Source: Candidatus Aphodousia gallistercoris (lineage in GTDB: Bacteria > Pseudomonadota > Gammaproteobacteria > Burkholderiales > Burkholderiaceae_F). From it: 37,588 nucleotides of DNA. The notes below the pieces were generated by a model that made no database searches, had not been told where the DNA came from, and saw only the letters and a program-made list of their open reading frames with translations. The stretch covers positions 1 through 37,588 of the forward strand of contig DVNT01000043.1 of assembly GCA_018714185.1 (NCBI GenBank), written 5' to 3'. This document shows positions 25,548 to 33,894 of this stretch, in pieces (positions within the stretch are counted from its first letter, which is position 1; each line of letters opens with the position of its first letter). Made by a program: the position numbers and the translations under genes.

Positions 25548-27299
25548 GTGCCGCATTTTTTCCGATCCTTCGCTTGCAGTTTGCTCGCGCTCTCGCTTTG
25601 TCCGGTGTCTGCGTGGGCTTTCGGCGTGCGCGTGGAGTGTGATAATGTCGCTGTAAAAGAAAACGTTGAAGCCCTCATTTCCCCCATTCGGGATAGTTCA
25701 ACTGCTCAGGTGCGTCAAGCCTATCGCGCCGGCATTGCCCAAGCCGCACGCCGCGGCATCCAGGCCCTGGGCTACTACCGCTTTCATATGCGCTTTCGCT
25801 GGGAAGAAGCCGCTGACCGTGATCCCCAAAAGGCCACGCTGGTGGCGGATATCGAGTTGGGCGACCCCGTTCATATTAGAGAGGCGCAGCTAGCGTTAGC
25901 GGGCGAAGCCCGCGAAGACCGAGCTTTTAATTTTCTAAAGCGCCGCCTGCCTAAAGAGGGTAGGCAGTTAAATCACGGCGAGTACGAAGACTTTAAAACT
26001 TCGGTAGAAAACTTGGCCTTAGGCCGCGGCTACTTTGACGGCAAGTTTACGCGCAAAGAGTTAGGCGTGGATGCCGAAAAAAACGAAGCGTATTGGTGGC
26101 TTGATTACGATTCGGGCCCCCGCTACAAAATGGCCGACGTGCAATTTGTCGGCAGCCAGATCCGGCCGGAGATTTTGCAAAATCTCGTTCCCTTTGAAGA
26201 AGGGGAACCGTACCGGGCAAGCTATGTCTCGGAGCTTAACCGGCGGCTCACGCAAACCGGCTGGTTCGGTAGCGTCGTGGTTTCCCCGATGGTTTCCGAC
26301 GGCAAAAAAGATCCCGAACACCGCATCCCCGTAAGAGCCGAAGTGGCACCCAAAAGCAGCAACATCGTGCAAACGGGCTTAGGCTACTCCACGGACGTCG
26401 GGCCGCAGGGCAAGGTCAGTTGGACAAAGCCGTGGTTAAACGACTCCGGCCACTCGCTTGAAGTGTCTACCGAACTTTCGGCCTATGAGCAGCTCGCCGA
26501 CTTGACCTATAAGATTCCGCTCGAGCGCAATGCGCTCGAAGAGTACTACTTGGTGCAAGGCGGCTTTAAGCGTGAAGACTTAAACGATACGAAATCCAAC
26601 TCGATGACGATGCTGCTATCGAGAAACTGGGATCGGGAAGAAGGTTGGAAAAAGGCCGTGAATTTAAGGTTCTCGCTCGATAGCTTTGATCAGGGCCTGG
26701 AAAGCCACGATACGATGCTGATCTATCCGGGCGTGAGCTTTTCGAGAACCCGCAGCCGCGGCGGGATGATGGCCCACTGGGGCGATTCGCAGCGCTACAC
26801 GGTGAATTGGTCAAGCGAATATTGGGGATCGGACGTTGACTTTATCGTGGCCGAAGCCCAACACGTGCTCATTCGTTCGGCAGCCTTCAGGCACCGCTTT
26901 ATTTGGCGATCCCGCTTGGGTTGGATGCAAACCGATGACTTTGAAAAGGTGCCGCCCGACTTAAGGTTCTTTGCGGGCGGCGACCGAAGCGTTCGCGGCT
27001 ACGACTACGAGTCGATTTCGCCTAAGGACAGCGAAGGCAATTTAACCGGCGCTGAAAAGCTCATTACCGCAAGCATCGAGTATCAATATCGCGTGACCGG
27101 CAGATGGTGGGGAGCCGTCTTTTTTGATGCGGGCGACGCCATGAACAATATCAGTGACATCGATATTAAAAAAGGTGTTGGCGTCGGCATTCGCTGGGAG
27201 TCTCCATTGGGGGCCGTGCGGTTGGATATTGCCCGTCCTGTGGGCGACCCCAATGAGCACGGTTGGCAGTTTTACATCGGATTGGGGCCGGAGCTATGA
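25548..27299 (+). CDS. tamA: Translocation and assembly module protein TamA (Omp85/BamA family)
   Basis: 583 aa from GTG at 25548, chosen because AGGAGG (25533-25538) lies nine bases upstream; a TTG at 25542 is only three bases from that site. A signal peptide ends near VSAWA (about residue 22). POTRA domains follow (about 25-270). The C-terminal 16-strand barrel carries the loop-6 motif VRGYDY (about 480), and the last strand ends in GWQFYIGLGPEL. TamA is the outer-membrane half of the TAM complex, involved in outer-membrane protein and lipid homeostasis. tamB overlaps its stop. Confidence 0.95.
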   Translation: MPHFFRSFACSLLALSLCPVSAWAFGVRVECDNVAVKENVEALISPIRDSSTAQVRQAYRAGIAQAARRGIQALGYYRFHMRFRWEEAADRDPQKATLVADIELGDPVHIREAQLALAGEAREDRAFNFLKRRLPKEGRQLNHGEYEDFKTSVENLALGRGYFDGKFTRKELGVDAEKNEAYWWLDYDSGPRYKMADVQFVGSQIRPEILQNLVPFEEGEPYRASYVSELNRRLTQTGWFGSVVVSPMVSDGKKDPEHRIPVRAEVAPKSSNIVQTGLGYSTDVGPQGKVSWTKPWLNDSGHSLEVSTELSAYEQLADLTYKIPLERNALEEYYLVQGGFKREDLNDTKSNSMTMLLSRNWDREEGWKKAVNLRFSLDSFDQGLESHDTMLIYPGVSFSRTRSRGGMMAHWGDSQRYTVNWSSEYWGSDVDFIVAEAQHVLIRSAAFRHRFIWRSRLGWMQTDDFEKVPPDLRFFAGGDRSVRGYDYESISPKDSEGNLTGAEKLITASIEYQYRVTGRWWGAVFFDAGDAMNNISDIDIKKGVGVGIRWESPLGAVRLDIARPVGDPNEHGWQFYIGLGPEL

Positions 27300-30160
27300 G
27301 AACGTCGCATAAGATAGCATTGGCAGTCGCTGTGCCTTTAGCGGCAGCGGTGGTCGCTGCGGCTTGGCTTACCTGTACGGAAAGCGGCCTAAAGAGCCTC
27401 GTGCGTGCGGCCCGCTCTTTTGTGCCGCAACTTCAAGTGGCTGATGTTAACGGACGGCTTTTTGACATGAAGCTCTCCGGCCTAAGCTACTCGATGCCGG
27501 GCGTAAAGCTAAAGGGCGATGTGCAGATGGCTGTTGACGCCGGCGCCTTGCTAGGTTTGGAAATCAAAGTCGACCGCTTGGTCGTTTCCGACCTCTCCGT
27601 TCAGGTGCAATCCGAACTTTTGCCGGCGGCAGAAGATACGCCCAAAAAGCCCCGTCAAGGCTTGACGCTGCCCGTGTTGCCGGTGACGCTTTCGCTGCCC
27701 GATGTGCAACTTGTTAACGCCGTTTTTCAGTACGATGCGCTTAAAGCGCGCCTTGAGAAAATGAGCGCGCGGGCGGCTTGGACGCAGGACGGAGCTAGCG
27801 TTGAGGGGCTTTCGATTCAAGGCGAATGGAACGACTCGGCGCTTACTTTAACAAGCGCTTTTCGCTTGACAACCCAAGGGGAACTCACGATTGATCCCAC
27901 GGATTTGGCCTTGGCCGATAACCGCGTGCATGCCGAAGGCTCTCTTGATTTGGGGCGGCGCGTGCCGCGCTTTGACCTTAAAGCAGATATTGCCTCTTTT
28001 GACTTTGCGCGCTTTTTGCCGAACATGAAAGGCGAGCTCACGGGAGCCGCACACCTTCAGGGCAGCCTCTTTAGTCCGATTTTGCAAGGACACTTGAATT
28101 TAACCGATTTTGCGATGGGCGAGCAGTCCGTGCAAAGCGCCGTGTGGTTTGCCGAAGTCTCTGCCAGGGGCCGGCAGATTGCAGGCGACTCGCGACTTCT
28201 CATTAAAAATATTCAAGCCGGCGGCCAAACGATTCGCTCGGTGGATTTCACGGTCAAGGGAACCGATGCCGAGCATCAGGCGCTTTTAAAAGCCGAAGGT
28301 CCCGACTGGAATACTTCGGCAACTTTGAAGGCCAGCATTGACCGAGAGGCCATGCATTGGGAGGGCACCCTCACCGATTGGGTTTTAAATAATCCCTTTG
28401 GGCCGGTCAAGCTTACCGAGCCCATGCATATCACGTACGACCACAATACGGAGAGCTTTAATGTGGCGGGCGGCGCTTTAACGCACGAAGCCGCGCAACT
28501 GAGCGTTTCCGAACCTTTTACCGTCGGCATTTTCGATAGGAAGGCCTTTACCGTGAAGCTCGGCTTGCAGCGCTTTGATGTTGCCGCCGTCAACCGCTTC
28601 CTTGGGCCGAGAACGCGCCTTGCGGGGCGTGTGACCGGCGCCGCTAGCGTCACGGTGCCTGAAGGTTTTGCCGGCGTCCCCCGGGGAGCTCTATCACTAG
28701 CCAGCTCAGACTTTCGGGCCGAATACCGTTCGATGGCAAAAGACTTGTCGATCGCTTTTGAAAAAATCGGCTTGGACGTGAATTTTGATAGCCGCGAATT
28801 AACGGCCAAGGCATCGGTTCGTTTGCCGCAAAACGGCTCTTTGGCAGTCAGCACGGCCGTAGCCGATCCCTTGGGCGAGCGGCGTTTATCGGGCAACCTC
28901 AAAGTTGATCATATAGCGCTCTCGGTTTTAAATCCTTTGCTGGAAGAGGGTGAGCAAGTGCACGGTTACTGGGATACGGACCTGCACTTTGCCGGTACGC
29001 TCATCAAGCCCGCGCTCACGGGCTCGATGATCCTGTCCGGCGTCCGGGTCAACAGCACCCGGCTGCCTTTTGAAATGCAGGATAGCCGCCTTGAGCTGCA
29101 GTTTAGCGGCTCCTATAGCGTACTGCAGGCAAGTCTTAATACGCCTCAGGGGGCGCTTCAAATGACGGGCGGCGCACAGTGGAGCGACATTGAAAATATT
29201 TCGGCTTGGATTAACGCAAAGACCGACAAGCTGCGCATTTCGGTGCCGCCCATGGTACAGGCTGACTTAGTGAGCGACGTGACGTGTCGCTTTGTGCCCG
29301 GGAAGCTGGTATTAGACGGCTCGGTGGGCGTTCCCTGGGCAATGATTGTGGTGAGGGAGCTGCCGCCTTCGGCTGTTGACGTGTCCGAGGACACGGTGCG
29401 GTTAGATCGGCCGCAGCGCAAAAACCGCAGCACCGGTACCGCCGGTTTTGCCCTGGAAAGCGATCTCTACATTGATATCGGGGACAATGTTCACGTGAGT
29501 GCTTTCGGCTTGAATGCCGATTTGCAAGGTCGGCTTAACGTGACGCAGTACAACGACCAGTTGGGGCTTAACGGCCAGATTACCGTGCCGGAGGGACAAT
29601 TTAAAGCCTACGGGCAAGACTTGGTGGTGCAAAAGGGCGAATTCATTTTTGCGGGTTCCGCGAGCAATCCTCTCCTTAATATCGAGGCGATCCGCAATCC
29701 CGATAGCACGGCCGACGGTGTTAAAGCCGGCGTGCGCGTTACCGGCTCGGCCAATTTTCCCCGAATCGAAATCTTTTCCGATCCGGCTCTGTCGCAGACG
29801 GAGGCGTTAAGCTACTTGATGCGCGGCGAGGGGCTTGATCCCGATGATGATTCCGATAGCTCCATGCTGACTTCGGCTCTTTTAAATTTGGGGCTGACCC
29901 AAGGCAATAAGATCATCGGCGCAATCGGCGAGAGTATCGGCATTACGGGCCTCGGCGTGGAAACCGAAGGGGTTGGGGAAGATTCGTCGGTGGCGGTGAG
30001 CGCCTATTTGTTGCCGGGCCTTAAGGTGAAGTACGGCGTCAGCCTATTCGATTCGTTGGCTACGATTACGCTGCGCTATCAAATCATCCCGCGGCTTTAC
30101 ATTGAAGCGGCTTCCGGTGTGGATCAAGCGCTCGATCTGCTCTATACCTTTGAATTCTAG
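27296..30160 (+). CDS. tamB: Translocation and assembly module protein TamB
   Basis: 954 aa from the ATG at 27296, which overlaps the tamA stop as ATGA; the frame opens 11 codons earlier inside tamA. A hydrophobic N-terminal anchor (about 7-27, IALAVAVPLAAAVVAAAWL) holds it in the inner membrane. The middle is AsmA-like repetitive beta structure spanning the periplasm. The C-terminal DUF490/TamB domain shows SASNPLLNIEAIRNP, FSDPALSQTEALSYLMRGEG and LPGLKVKYGVSLFDSLATIT. It is shorter than the 1259 aa E. coli protein, the usual variable part being the beta spine. It partners with TamA. Confidence 0.95.
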   Translation: MRTSHKIALAVAVPLAAAVVAAAWLTCTESGLKSLVRAARSFVPQLQVADVNGRLFDMKLSGLSYSMPGVKLKGDVQMAVDAGALLGLEIKVDRLVVSDLSVQVQSELLPAAEDTPKKPRQGLTLPVLPVTLSLPDVQLVNAVFQYDALKARLEKMSARAAWTQDGASVEGLSIQGEWNDSALTLTSAFRLTTQGELTIDPTDLALADNRVHAEGSLDLGRRVPRFDLKADIASFDFARFLPNMKGELTGAAHLQGSLFSPILQGHLNLTDFAMGEQSVQSAVWFAEVSARGRQIAGDSRLLIKNIQAGGQTIRSVDFTVKGTDAEHQALLKAEGPDWNTSATLKASIDREAMHWEGTLTDWVLNNPFGPVKLTEPMHITYDHNTESFNVAGGALTHEAAQLSVSEPFTVGIFDRKAFTVKLGLQRFDVAAVNRFLGPRTRLAGRVTGAASVTVPEGFAGVPRGALSLASSDFRAEYRSMAKDLSIAFEKIGLDVNFDSRELTAKASVRLPQNGSLAVSTAVADPLGERRLSGNLKVDHIALSVLNPLLEEGEQVHGYWDTDLHFAGTLIKPALTGSMILSGVRVNSTRLPFEMQDSRLELQFSGSYSVLQASLNTPQGALQMTGGAQWSDIENISAWINAKTDKLRISVPPMVQADLVSDVTCRFVPGKLVLDGSVGVPWAMIVVRELPPSAVDVSEDTVRLDRPQRKNRSTGTAGFALESDLYIDIGDNVHVSAFGLNADLQGRLNVTQYNDQLGLNGQITVPEGQFKAYGQDLVVQKGEFIFAGSASNPLLNIEAIRNPDSTADGVKAGVRVTGSANFPRIEIFSDPALSQTEALSYLMRGEGLDPDDDSDSSMLTSALLNLGLTQGNKIIGAIGESIGITGLGVETEGVGEDSSVAVSAYLLPGLKVKYGVSLFDSLATITLRYQIIPRLYIEAASGVDQALDLLYTFEF

Positions 30161-30163
30161 GTC

Positions 30164-30194
30164 TTGACTGTAAAGTGCACTTTAACCCTAGAAT
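30164..30194 (+). promoter_or_regulatory. MerR-type promoter with 19-bp spacer and palindrome, for the flavin reductase gene
   Basis: TTGACT (30164-30169) and TAGAAT (30189-30194) are separated by 19 bases, longer than normal. The spacer holds the perfect 14-bp palindrome TAAAGTGCACTTTA (30171-30184). Overlong spacers with a dyad between -35 and -10 are the hallmark of promoters controlled by MerR-family activators, which untwist the DNA. It lies three bases after the tamB stop and about 33 bases before the next gene. No merR-like gene is in the window. Confidence 0.7.
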
Positions 30195-30226
30195 AGAAGT
30201 ATTGCGCAAGACTGCAAGGAGAAGTT

Positions 30227-30820
30227 ATGTCTGAAAATTATATGGTTGAAGTGCCCCTTGAGAAGGTTTACCGGCTTTTGAACATCGGGGCAACGGTATT
30301 GGTTTCTGCCGAGCACGAGGGGGTGAGCGATATTATGCCCGCGGCCTGGGCTTGTGCTTTGGACTTGGTGCCGGCCAAGGCAACGGTGGTCATTGACAGT
30401 ACGCACTTTACGCGTCCCTTGATGGAAAAAAGCGGCTACTTCGCCATGATGCTGCCTACGGCCCAAATTGTGCGCGAAACGCTCAATTTGGGTTCGGTCA
30501 GTAAGTACGATAAGCCCGATAAGGTAGAGGCGAGCGGCGCGAAGCTCTTTACGATGCCGGGGTATGCCATGCCGATGGTTGAAGGGTGCGCCGCCTGGAT
30601 GGTCTTTAAGATCATTCCCGAAGCGCATAACGAAAGCACCTATGATCTGTTTATTGGTGAATGCGTTGCCGCATGGGCCGATAAGCGCGTCTTCTCCGAA
30701 GGACATTGGCACTTTGAGGATGCCCCGAAGCAGATGAGCACGCTGCACTATGTTGCGGGCGGTCATTTCTATACCATGGGGGATCCGATCGATATCAAGG
30801 GAATCCTGGAAGACGAATAG
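30227..30820 (+). CDS. Flavin reductase-like FMN-binding split-barrel protein
   Basis: 197 aa. The N-terminal half follows the flavin-reductase pattern: VSAEHEGVSDIMPAAWACALDL (residues about 28-49, quoted whole in two parts: VSAEHEGVSD and IMPAAWACALDL), VVIDSTHFTRPLM and GYFAMMLPTAQI. It ends with GHWHFED and FYTMGDPIDI, as in proteins of this type that bind FMN and often use NAD(P)H. The electron acceptor is unknown. AAGGAG lies five bases before the ATG. It has its own MerR-type promoter and is followed within three bases by the YqaA-like gene. Confidence 0.88.
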   Translation: MSENYMVEVPLEKVYRLLNIGATVLVSAEHEGVSDIMPAAWACALDLVPAKATVVIDSTHFTRPLMEKSGYFAMMLPTAQIVRETLNLGSVSKYDKPDKVEASGAKLFTMPGYAMPMVEGCAAWMVFKIIPEAHNESTYDLFIGECVAAWADKRVFSEGHWHFEDAPKQMSTLHYVAGGHFYTMGDPIDIKGILEDE

Positions 30821-30823
30821 TCC

Positions 30824-31237
30824 ATGGATTTTCTAACGCCGGCCGAAGGATTGTGGGCGCTTTTTGCGTCGGCTTTTATTTCGGCCACGATCATGCCGGG
30901 CGGAAGCGAAGTGCTTCTCGTGGCGCTCGTGCACGCCTATCCCGAAGAGGGGGTGCGGGCCTTGGCGGTTGCAAGCCTGGGCAACACGTTGGGCGCGATG
31001 ACAAGCTACGGCATCGGCCGGCTTTTCCCTAACAAGGTCCAAGGGCGCGCCGTTGCCTGGTGCAGAAAGTACGGGGCGTGGGCGCTCTTTTTTTCTTGGG
31101 TGCCGGTCGTGGGCGACGCTTTGGCTGTTGCGGGTGGCTGGCTTCGCATCGGCTGGGTGAAGAGCCTATTGATCCTTGCGGCCGGGAAGACGGCCCGATA
31201 TGCGGTTATTTTGGCGGGCTACTATCAACTTTTTTAA
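30824..31237 (+). CDS. YqaA/DedA-like membrane protein
   Basis: 137 aa inner-membrane protein of the DedA (SNARE-associated, VTT) superfamily, closest to YqaA. Features are SAFISATIMPGGSEVLLVAL near the N-terminus, ASLGNTLGAMTSYGIGRLF, and the later SWVPVVGDALAVAGGWLRI, a pattern conserved in this family. DedA-type proteins act in lipid transport or envelope homeostasis; the exact role of YqaA is unclear. It starts three bases after the flavin reductase stop, so it belongs to the same transcript. Confidence 0.88.
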   Translation: MDFLTPAEGLWALFASAFISATIMPGGSEVLLVALVHAYPEEGVRALAVASLGNTLGAMTSYGIGRLFPNKVQGRAVAWCRKYGAWALFFSWVPVVGDALAVAGGWLRIGWVKSLLILAAGKTARYAVILAGYYQLF

Positions 31238-31383
31238 TGCAATCCGTTCTTTTTCCAAAAAACGCCTCTAGCTTTTGCTTAATGACTTTCAAGCAGAAAA
31301 CTGAGATACCCAAAATATTGAATGCGGTACCTTTGAGATCCGTACCGACATGCCGTCATGACCGAACCCTGAAGGATGTGTTC

Positions 31384-31470
31384 GCCAAATCCCGTTGTAA
31401 TTTTTAGCCAAATTCGGTTATGAAATTTGGCCAAATACGGTTATAACTTTTAGCCAAATACGGAAGTTTG
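31384..31470 (+). repeat. Four tandem direct repeats, 23-bp period
   Basis: GCCAAAT occurs at 31384, 31407, 31430 and 31453, exactly 23 bp apart. The wider unit is GCCAAATnCGGTT plus an A/T-rich half. The first copy is more divergent and the last one lacks the second half. The array lies in a low-GC stretch about 50 bases upstream of the DUF4143 ATPase remnant. The rest of 31238-31516 shows no gene. Confidence 0.85.
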
Positions 31471-31516
31471 TCTTTTGCAGTGGAAATTGGAGATTCGTTT
31501 TCCTAAATTTATCAAT

Positions 31517-31968
31517 ATGTTGAACTACAAACCGAGAATTGTTGACTCGCTTTTGAAAAAAGTTGGCGTGTATCGGTGCAGTGCTTATTGAAGGCCACAG
31601 GCCCGCGGGATTTGCTTTTCAATCCGGAAACATTCGGCTTTATTTTTGAGACGTTTTGCATGCGAGATCTTCGCGTTTACGCTGAAGCATTAGATGCTTC
31701 GGTCTATCACTTTCGTGACAAGAACGAGTTAGAATGCGACGCTGTGTTGCATCGTCGCGATGGCCGCTACGGCCTCATTGAAATCAAGCTTGGAAGCGCG
31801 AAAGGCATAGAAGACGGCGCCAAGACGTTGACGACTTTGGCAGATAAAATTGACACGAATGCCATGCATTCGCCGTCATTTCTGATGATTCTGACACCAT
31901 CGGGCGACTTTGCCTACCGTCGAGATGACGGCATCCTGGTCGTTCCGGTCGGCTGTTTGAAGCCGTAG
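31517..31968 (+). pseudogene. Decayed DUF4143 (AAA ATPase) gene
   Basis: A start-like frame at 31517 reads MLNYKPRIVDSLLKK, the typical N-terminus of these ATPases. Removing one A from the run at about 31555-31560 restores KKLACIGAVLIEG, the beginning of the P-loop strand. After GAAGGCC the Walker A and central region are gone. The remaining C-terminal part (starting near 31610 in another frame: ETFGFIFETFCMRDLRVYAE, then YHFRDKNELECDAVLHRRDG, IEIKLG) is the DUF4143 C-terminal region with its nuclease-like E/EIK residues. The gene has a frameshift plus an internal deletion, so it is not functional as an ATPase. A short C-terminal frame could still be translated from GTG at 31576. Confidence 0.75.
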
Positions 31969-32158
31969 AAGGAGAAAAACGGCCTCTTTTTCGATTGCGA
32001 CGGCTTTTTGGGGGACGTTTGACTTGCATTGCTCTTGAAGGTCATAGACGCATGGATTCTTTGGATGATAGATTCTGTTTATGCGGCTACGAATTTTTTG
32101 AGGTTTGCATCATTTTCGGTGTTTTTTCTGTTGGTTTTACTGCTTTTTTCCCTAAGAT
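31969..32158. other. Intergenic region upstream of surE
   Basis: AT-rich 190-base gap with no recognisable gene. I found no convincing promoter, although surE is expected to have one here because the preceding gene is broken. Confidence 0.4.
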
Positions 32159-32908
32159 ATGAGAATTTTAATTTCTAACGATGACGGCTATTCTGCGGCC
32201 GGTATCCGGGCGCTTGCCCGAGCCATGAAGCGCTTTGGCGAAGTTACGGTGGTAGCGCCCGAATTTAACCAAAGCGGTTCGAGCAATTCGCTTACGCTGA
32301 CGCGTCCGCTTTTGGTACAAGAAATCGAAGAGCGCGTTTTTGCCGTGAACGGTACGCCGAGCGACTCGGTGCATTTGGCTTTAACCGGGCTTTTGGATGA
32401 AAAGCCCGACTTGCTTCTTTCGGGCATTAACTGCGGCCAAAACATGGGCGAAGATACCATGTATTCCGGTACGGTGGCCGCGGCCATTGAAGGCTACTTT
32501 TTCGGCATTGACTCGATTGCCTTTTCGCAAATCGAGCGCGGCTGGGCCCATTTGGATTCCGCTGTCAAAGTGGCTGAACTCATTGTCGAGAAATTCTTGC
32601 AGCAAAAGGACGAACGCCAACCCGCGCGCCTTTTAAACGTCAACATTCCTAATTTGCCTTATGAGGCATTGCAAGGCATCGTGGCCACGCGCTTAGGCCG
32701 GCGCCATCATGCCGAAAGCGTCATTCGGGAGGTGAGCCCGAGGGGCTTTCCGATTTATTGGATTGGCGCGGCCGGTCAACCCATGGACTGCGGCGAAGGA
32801 ACCGATTTCTGGGCCGTGAAGTCCAATGCCGTTTCGGTGACGCCGCTTCAAGTGGATTTGACGAACTATTCGGCGGTGAGTTCGGTGGCTTCGTGGTTGA
32901 ACCAATAA
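32159..32908 (+). CDS. surE: 5'/3'-nucleotidase SurE
   Basis: 249 aa divalent-metal-dependent nucleoside monophosphate phosphatase. The metal and phosphate site is visible in MRILISNDDGY (Asp 8 and 9), NQSGSSNSLTLTRPL and SGINCGQNMGEDTMYSGTV. The protein is likely cytosolic and helps scavenge or remove non-canonical nucleotides and short polyphosphate. The ATG lacks a strong ribosome site. It lies 41 bases before nlpD. In many proteobacteria surE precedes pcm, nlpD and rpoS; pcm is absent here. Confidence 0.97.
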   Translation: MRILISNDDGYSAAGIRALARAMKRFGEVTVVAPEFNQSGSSNSLTLTRPLLVQEIEERVFAVNGTPSDSVHLALTGLLDEKPDLLLSGINCGQNMGEDTMYSGTVAAAIEGYFFGIDSIAFSQIERGWAHLDSAVKVAELIVEKFLQQKDERQPARLLNVNIPNLPYEALQGIVATRLGRRHHAESVIREVSPRGFPIYWIGAAGQPMDCGEGTDFWAVKSNAVSVTPLQVDLTNYSAVSSVASWLNQ

Positions 32909-32949
32909 GTCGGTACAATTAACCTGTTGGTTTTTGTGGTGAGGTTTTT

Positions 32950-33792
32950 ATGAAGATTCGTCTTTTGGTGAGTGCTGTGGCGGCAGCGGCTGTCTTGGCC
33001 GGCTGCGCCTTGCAGGACGTGGGAGCCCCGATTGTCGATCGTTCGGGCGGTTCCTCCTTTACGCCGAGCACGCCGGTATCGACTACCGGTGAAACGTATG
33101 TTGTGCAGCCCGGAGATACGCTTTATCGTATTGCCGTTAATCACGGGTGCGACCCGACGGAATTGGCTCGCGCCAACGGCATTACCGATCCGACCCAGGT
33201 TTCCGTGGGGACGGTGTTGAATTTGACGGCGGCCCGCACCTCGCCCGTACAGTCTTTGGCCGTGGATGCGGTCACCGGCAGCGATCAGCAGGCTGTGATC
33301 GTGGGCGACCCGGCGATGCAAACGGGCAGTAACACCGCTGTCATCCAAGGCGGTGACGGCACGAGCGTTTCCATCGTGGATTCGACGACTGCCGTGCCGG
33401 CGGCTGGCGCTCAAAAGGTGCTCGGCAACACACGGCTATCATGGCCTGTGGCTCGCGGCCCGATTTTGACGCAATTTTCCGATGCCGACAGCAAGGGCAT
33501 TGAAATCGGCGGGCAGATGGGCTCGGAAGTTCGTGCTGCCGCGGCCGGCCGCGTGATCTATACCGGTGAAAATGTGAGTGGCTACGGTAAGCTCATCATT
33601 ATCACGCACGGACCGGGCGCTGTGACGGTTTACGGCCACAATAGCGAATTGCTTGTCAAGCGCGGCGACAATGTCACCAACGGTCAAGTCATTGCCAAGA
33701 TGGGCAACTCCGACAGCCGTACGGTGAACCTGCTTTTTGAAGTACGCTACAACGACAAGCCTGTCAATCCGCTCGAATACCTGCCGCAATAG
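32950..33792 (+). CDS. nlpD: NlpD-like lipoprotein with LysM and degenerate M23 domain
   Basis: 280 aa. A lipoprotein signal ends in LAGC (Cys 19). A LysM peptidoglycan-binding domain follows (about 48-92, VVQPGDTLYRIAVNHG). The C-terminal LytM/M23 domain spans about 155-280. Its zinc site is broken: the HxxxD region reads SKGIEIGG and the HLHFE region reads NLLFEV. As in E. coli NlpD, it should therefore activate cell-wall amidases at division rather than cleave peptidoglycan. GAGG lies before the ATG. It is followed by a strong terminator where relatives have rpoS. Confidence 0.95.
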   Translation: MKIRLLVSAVAAAAVLAGCALQDVGAPIVDRSGGSSFTPSTPVSTTGETYVVQPGDTLYRIAVNHGCDPTELARANGITDPTQVSVGTVLNLTAARTSPVQSLAVDAVTGSDQQAVIVGDPAMQTGSNTAVIQGGDGTSVSIVDSTTAVPAAGAQKVLGNTRLSWPVARGPILTQFSDADSKGIEIGGQMGSEVRAAAAGRVIYTGENVSGYGKLIIITHGPGAVTVYGHNSELLVKRGDNVTNGQVIAKMGNSDSRTVNLLFEVRYNDKPVNPLEYLPQ

Positions 33793-33824
33793 TGGCCCCA
33801 AGGTATTCATAGCAATCTCGCATC

Positions 33825-33870
33825 GCACGCGGCAAGCCTTATTGATGTCCGGCTTTACCGCGTGCTTTTT
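33825..33870 (+). terminator. Intrinsic terminator of nlpD
   Basis: GCACGCGG (33825-33832) pairs with CCGCGTGC (33858-33865), with AAGCC/GGCTT paired inside, followed by five T. It lies 33 bases after the nlpD stop and separates nlpD from rlmD. Confidence 0.9.
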
Positions 33871-33894
33871 CTGTCTTTTTAGGGATGATTCAAG

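Noticed and set aside
31384-31470. CRISPR array
   Set aside because: The period is only 23 bp, and the sequence between the GCCAAAT cores is itself repeated, so there are no unique spacers.
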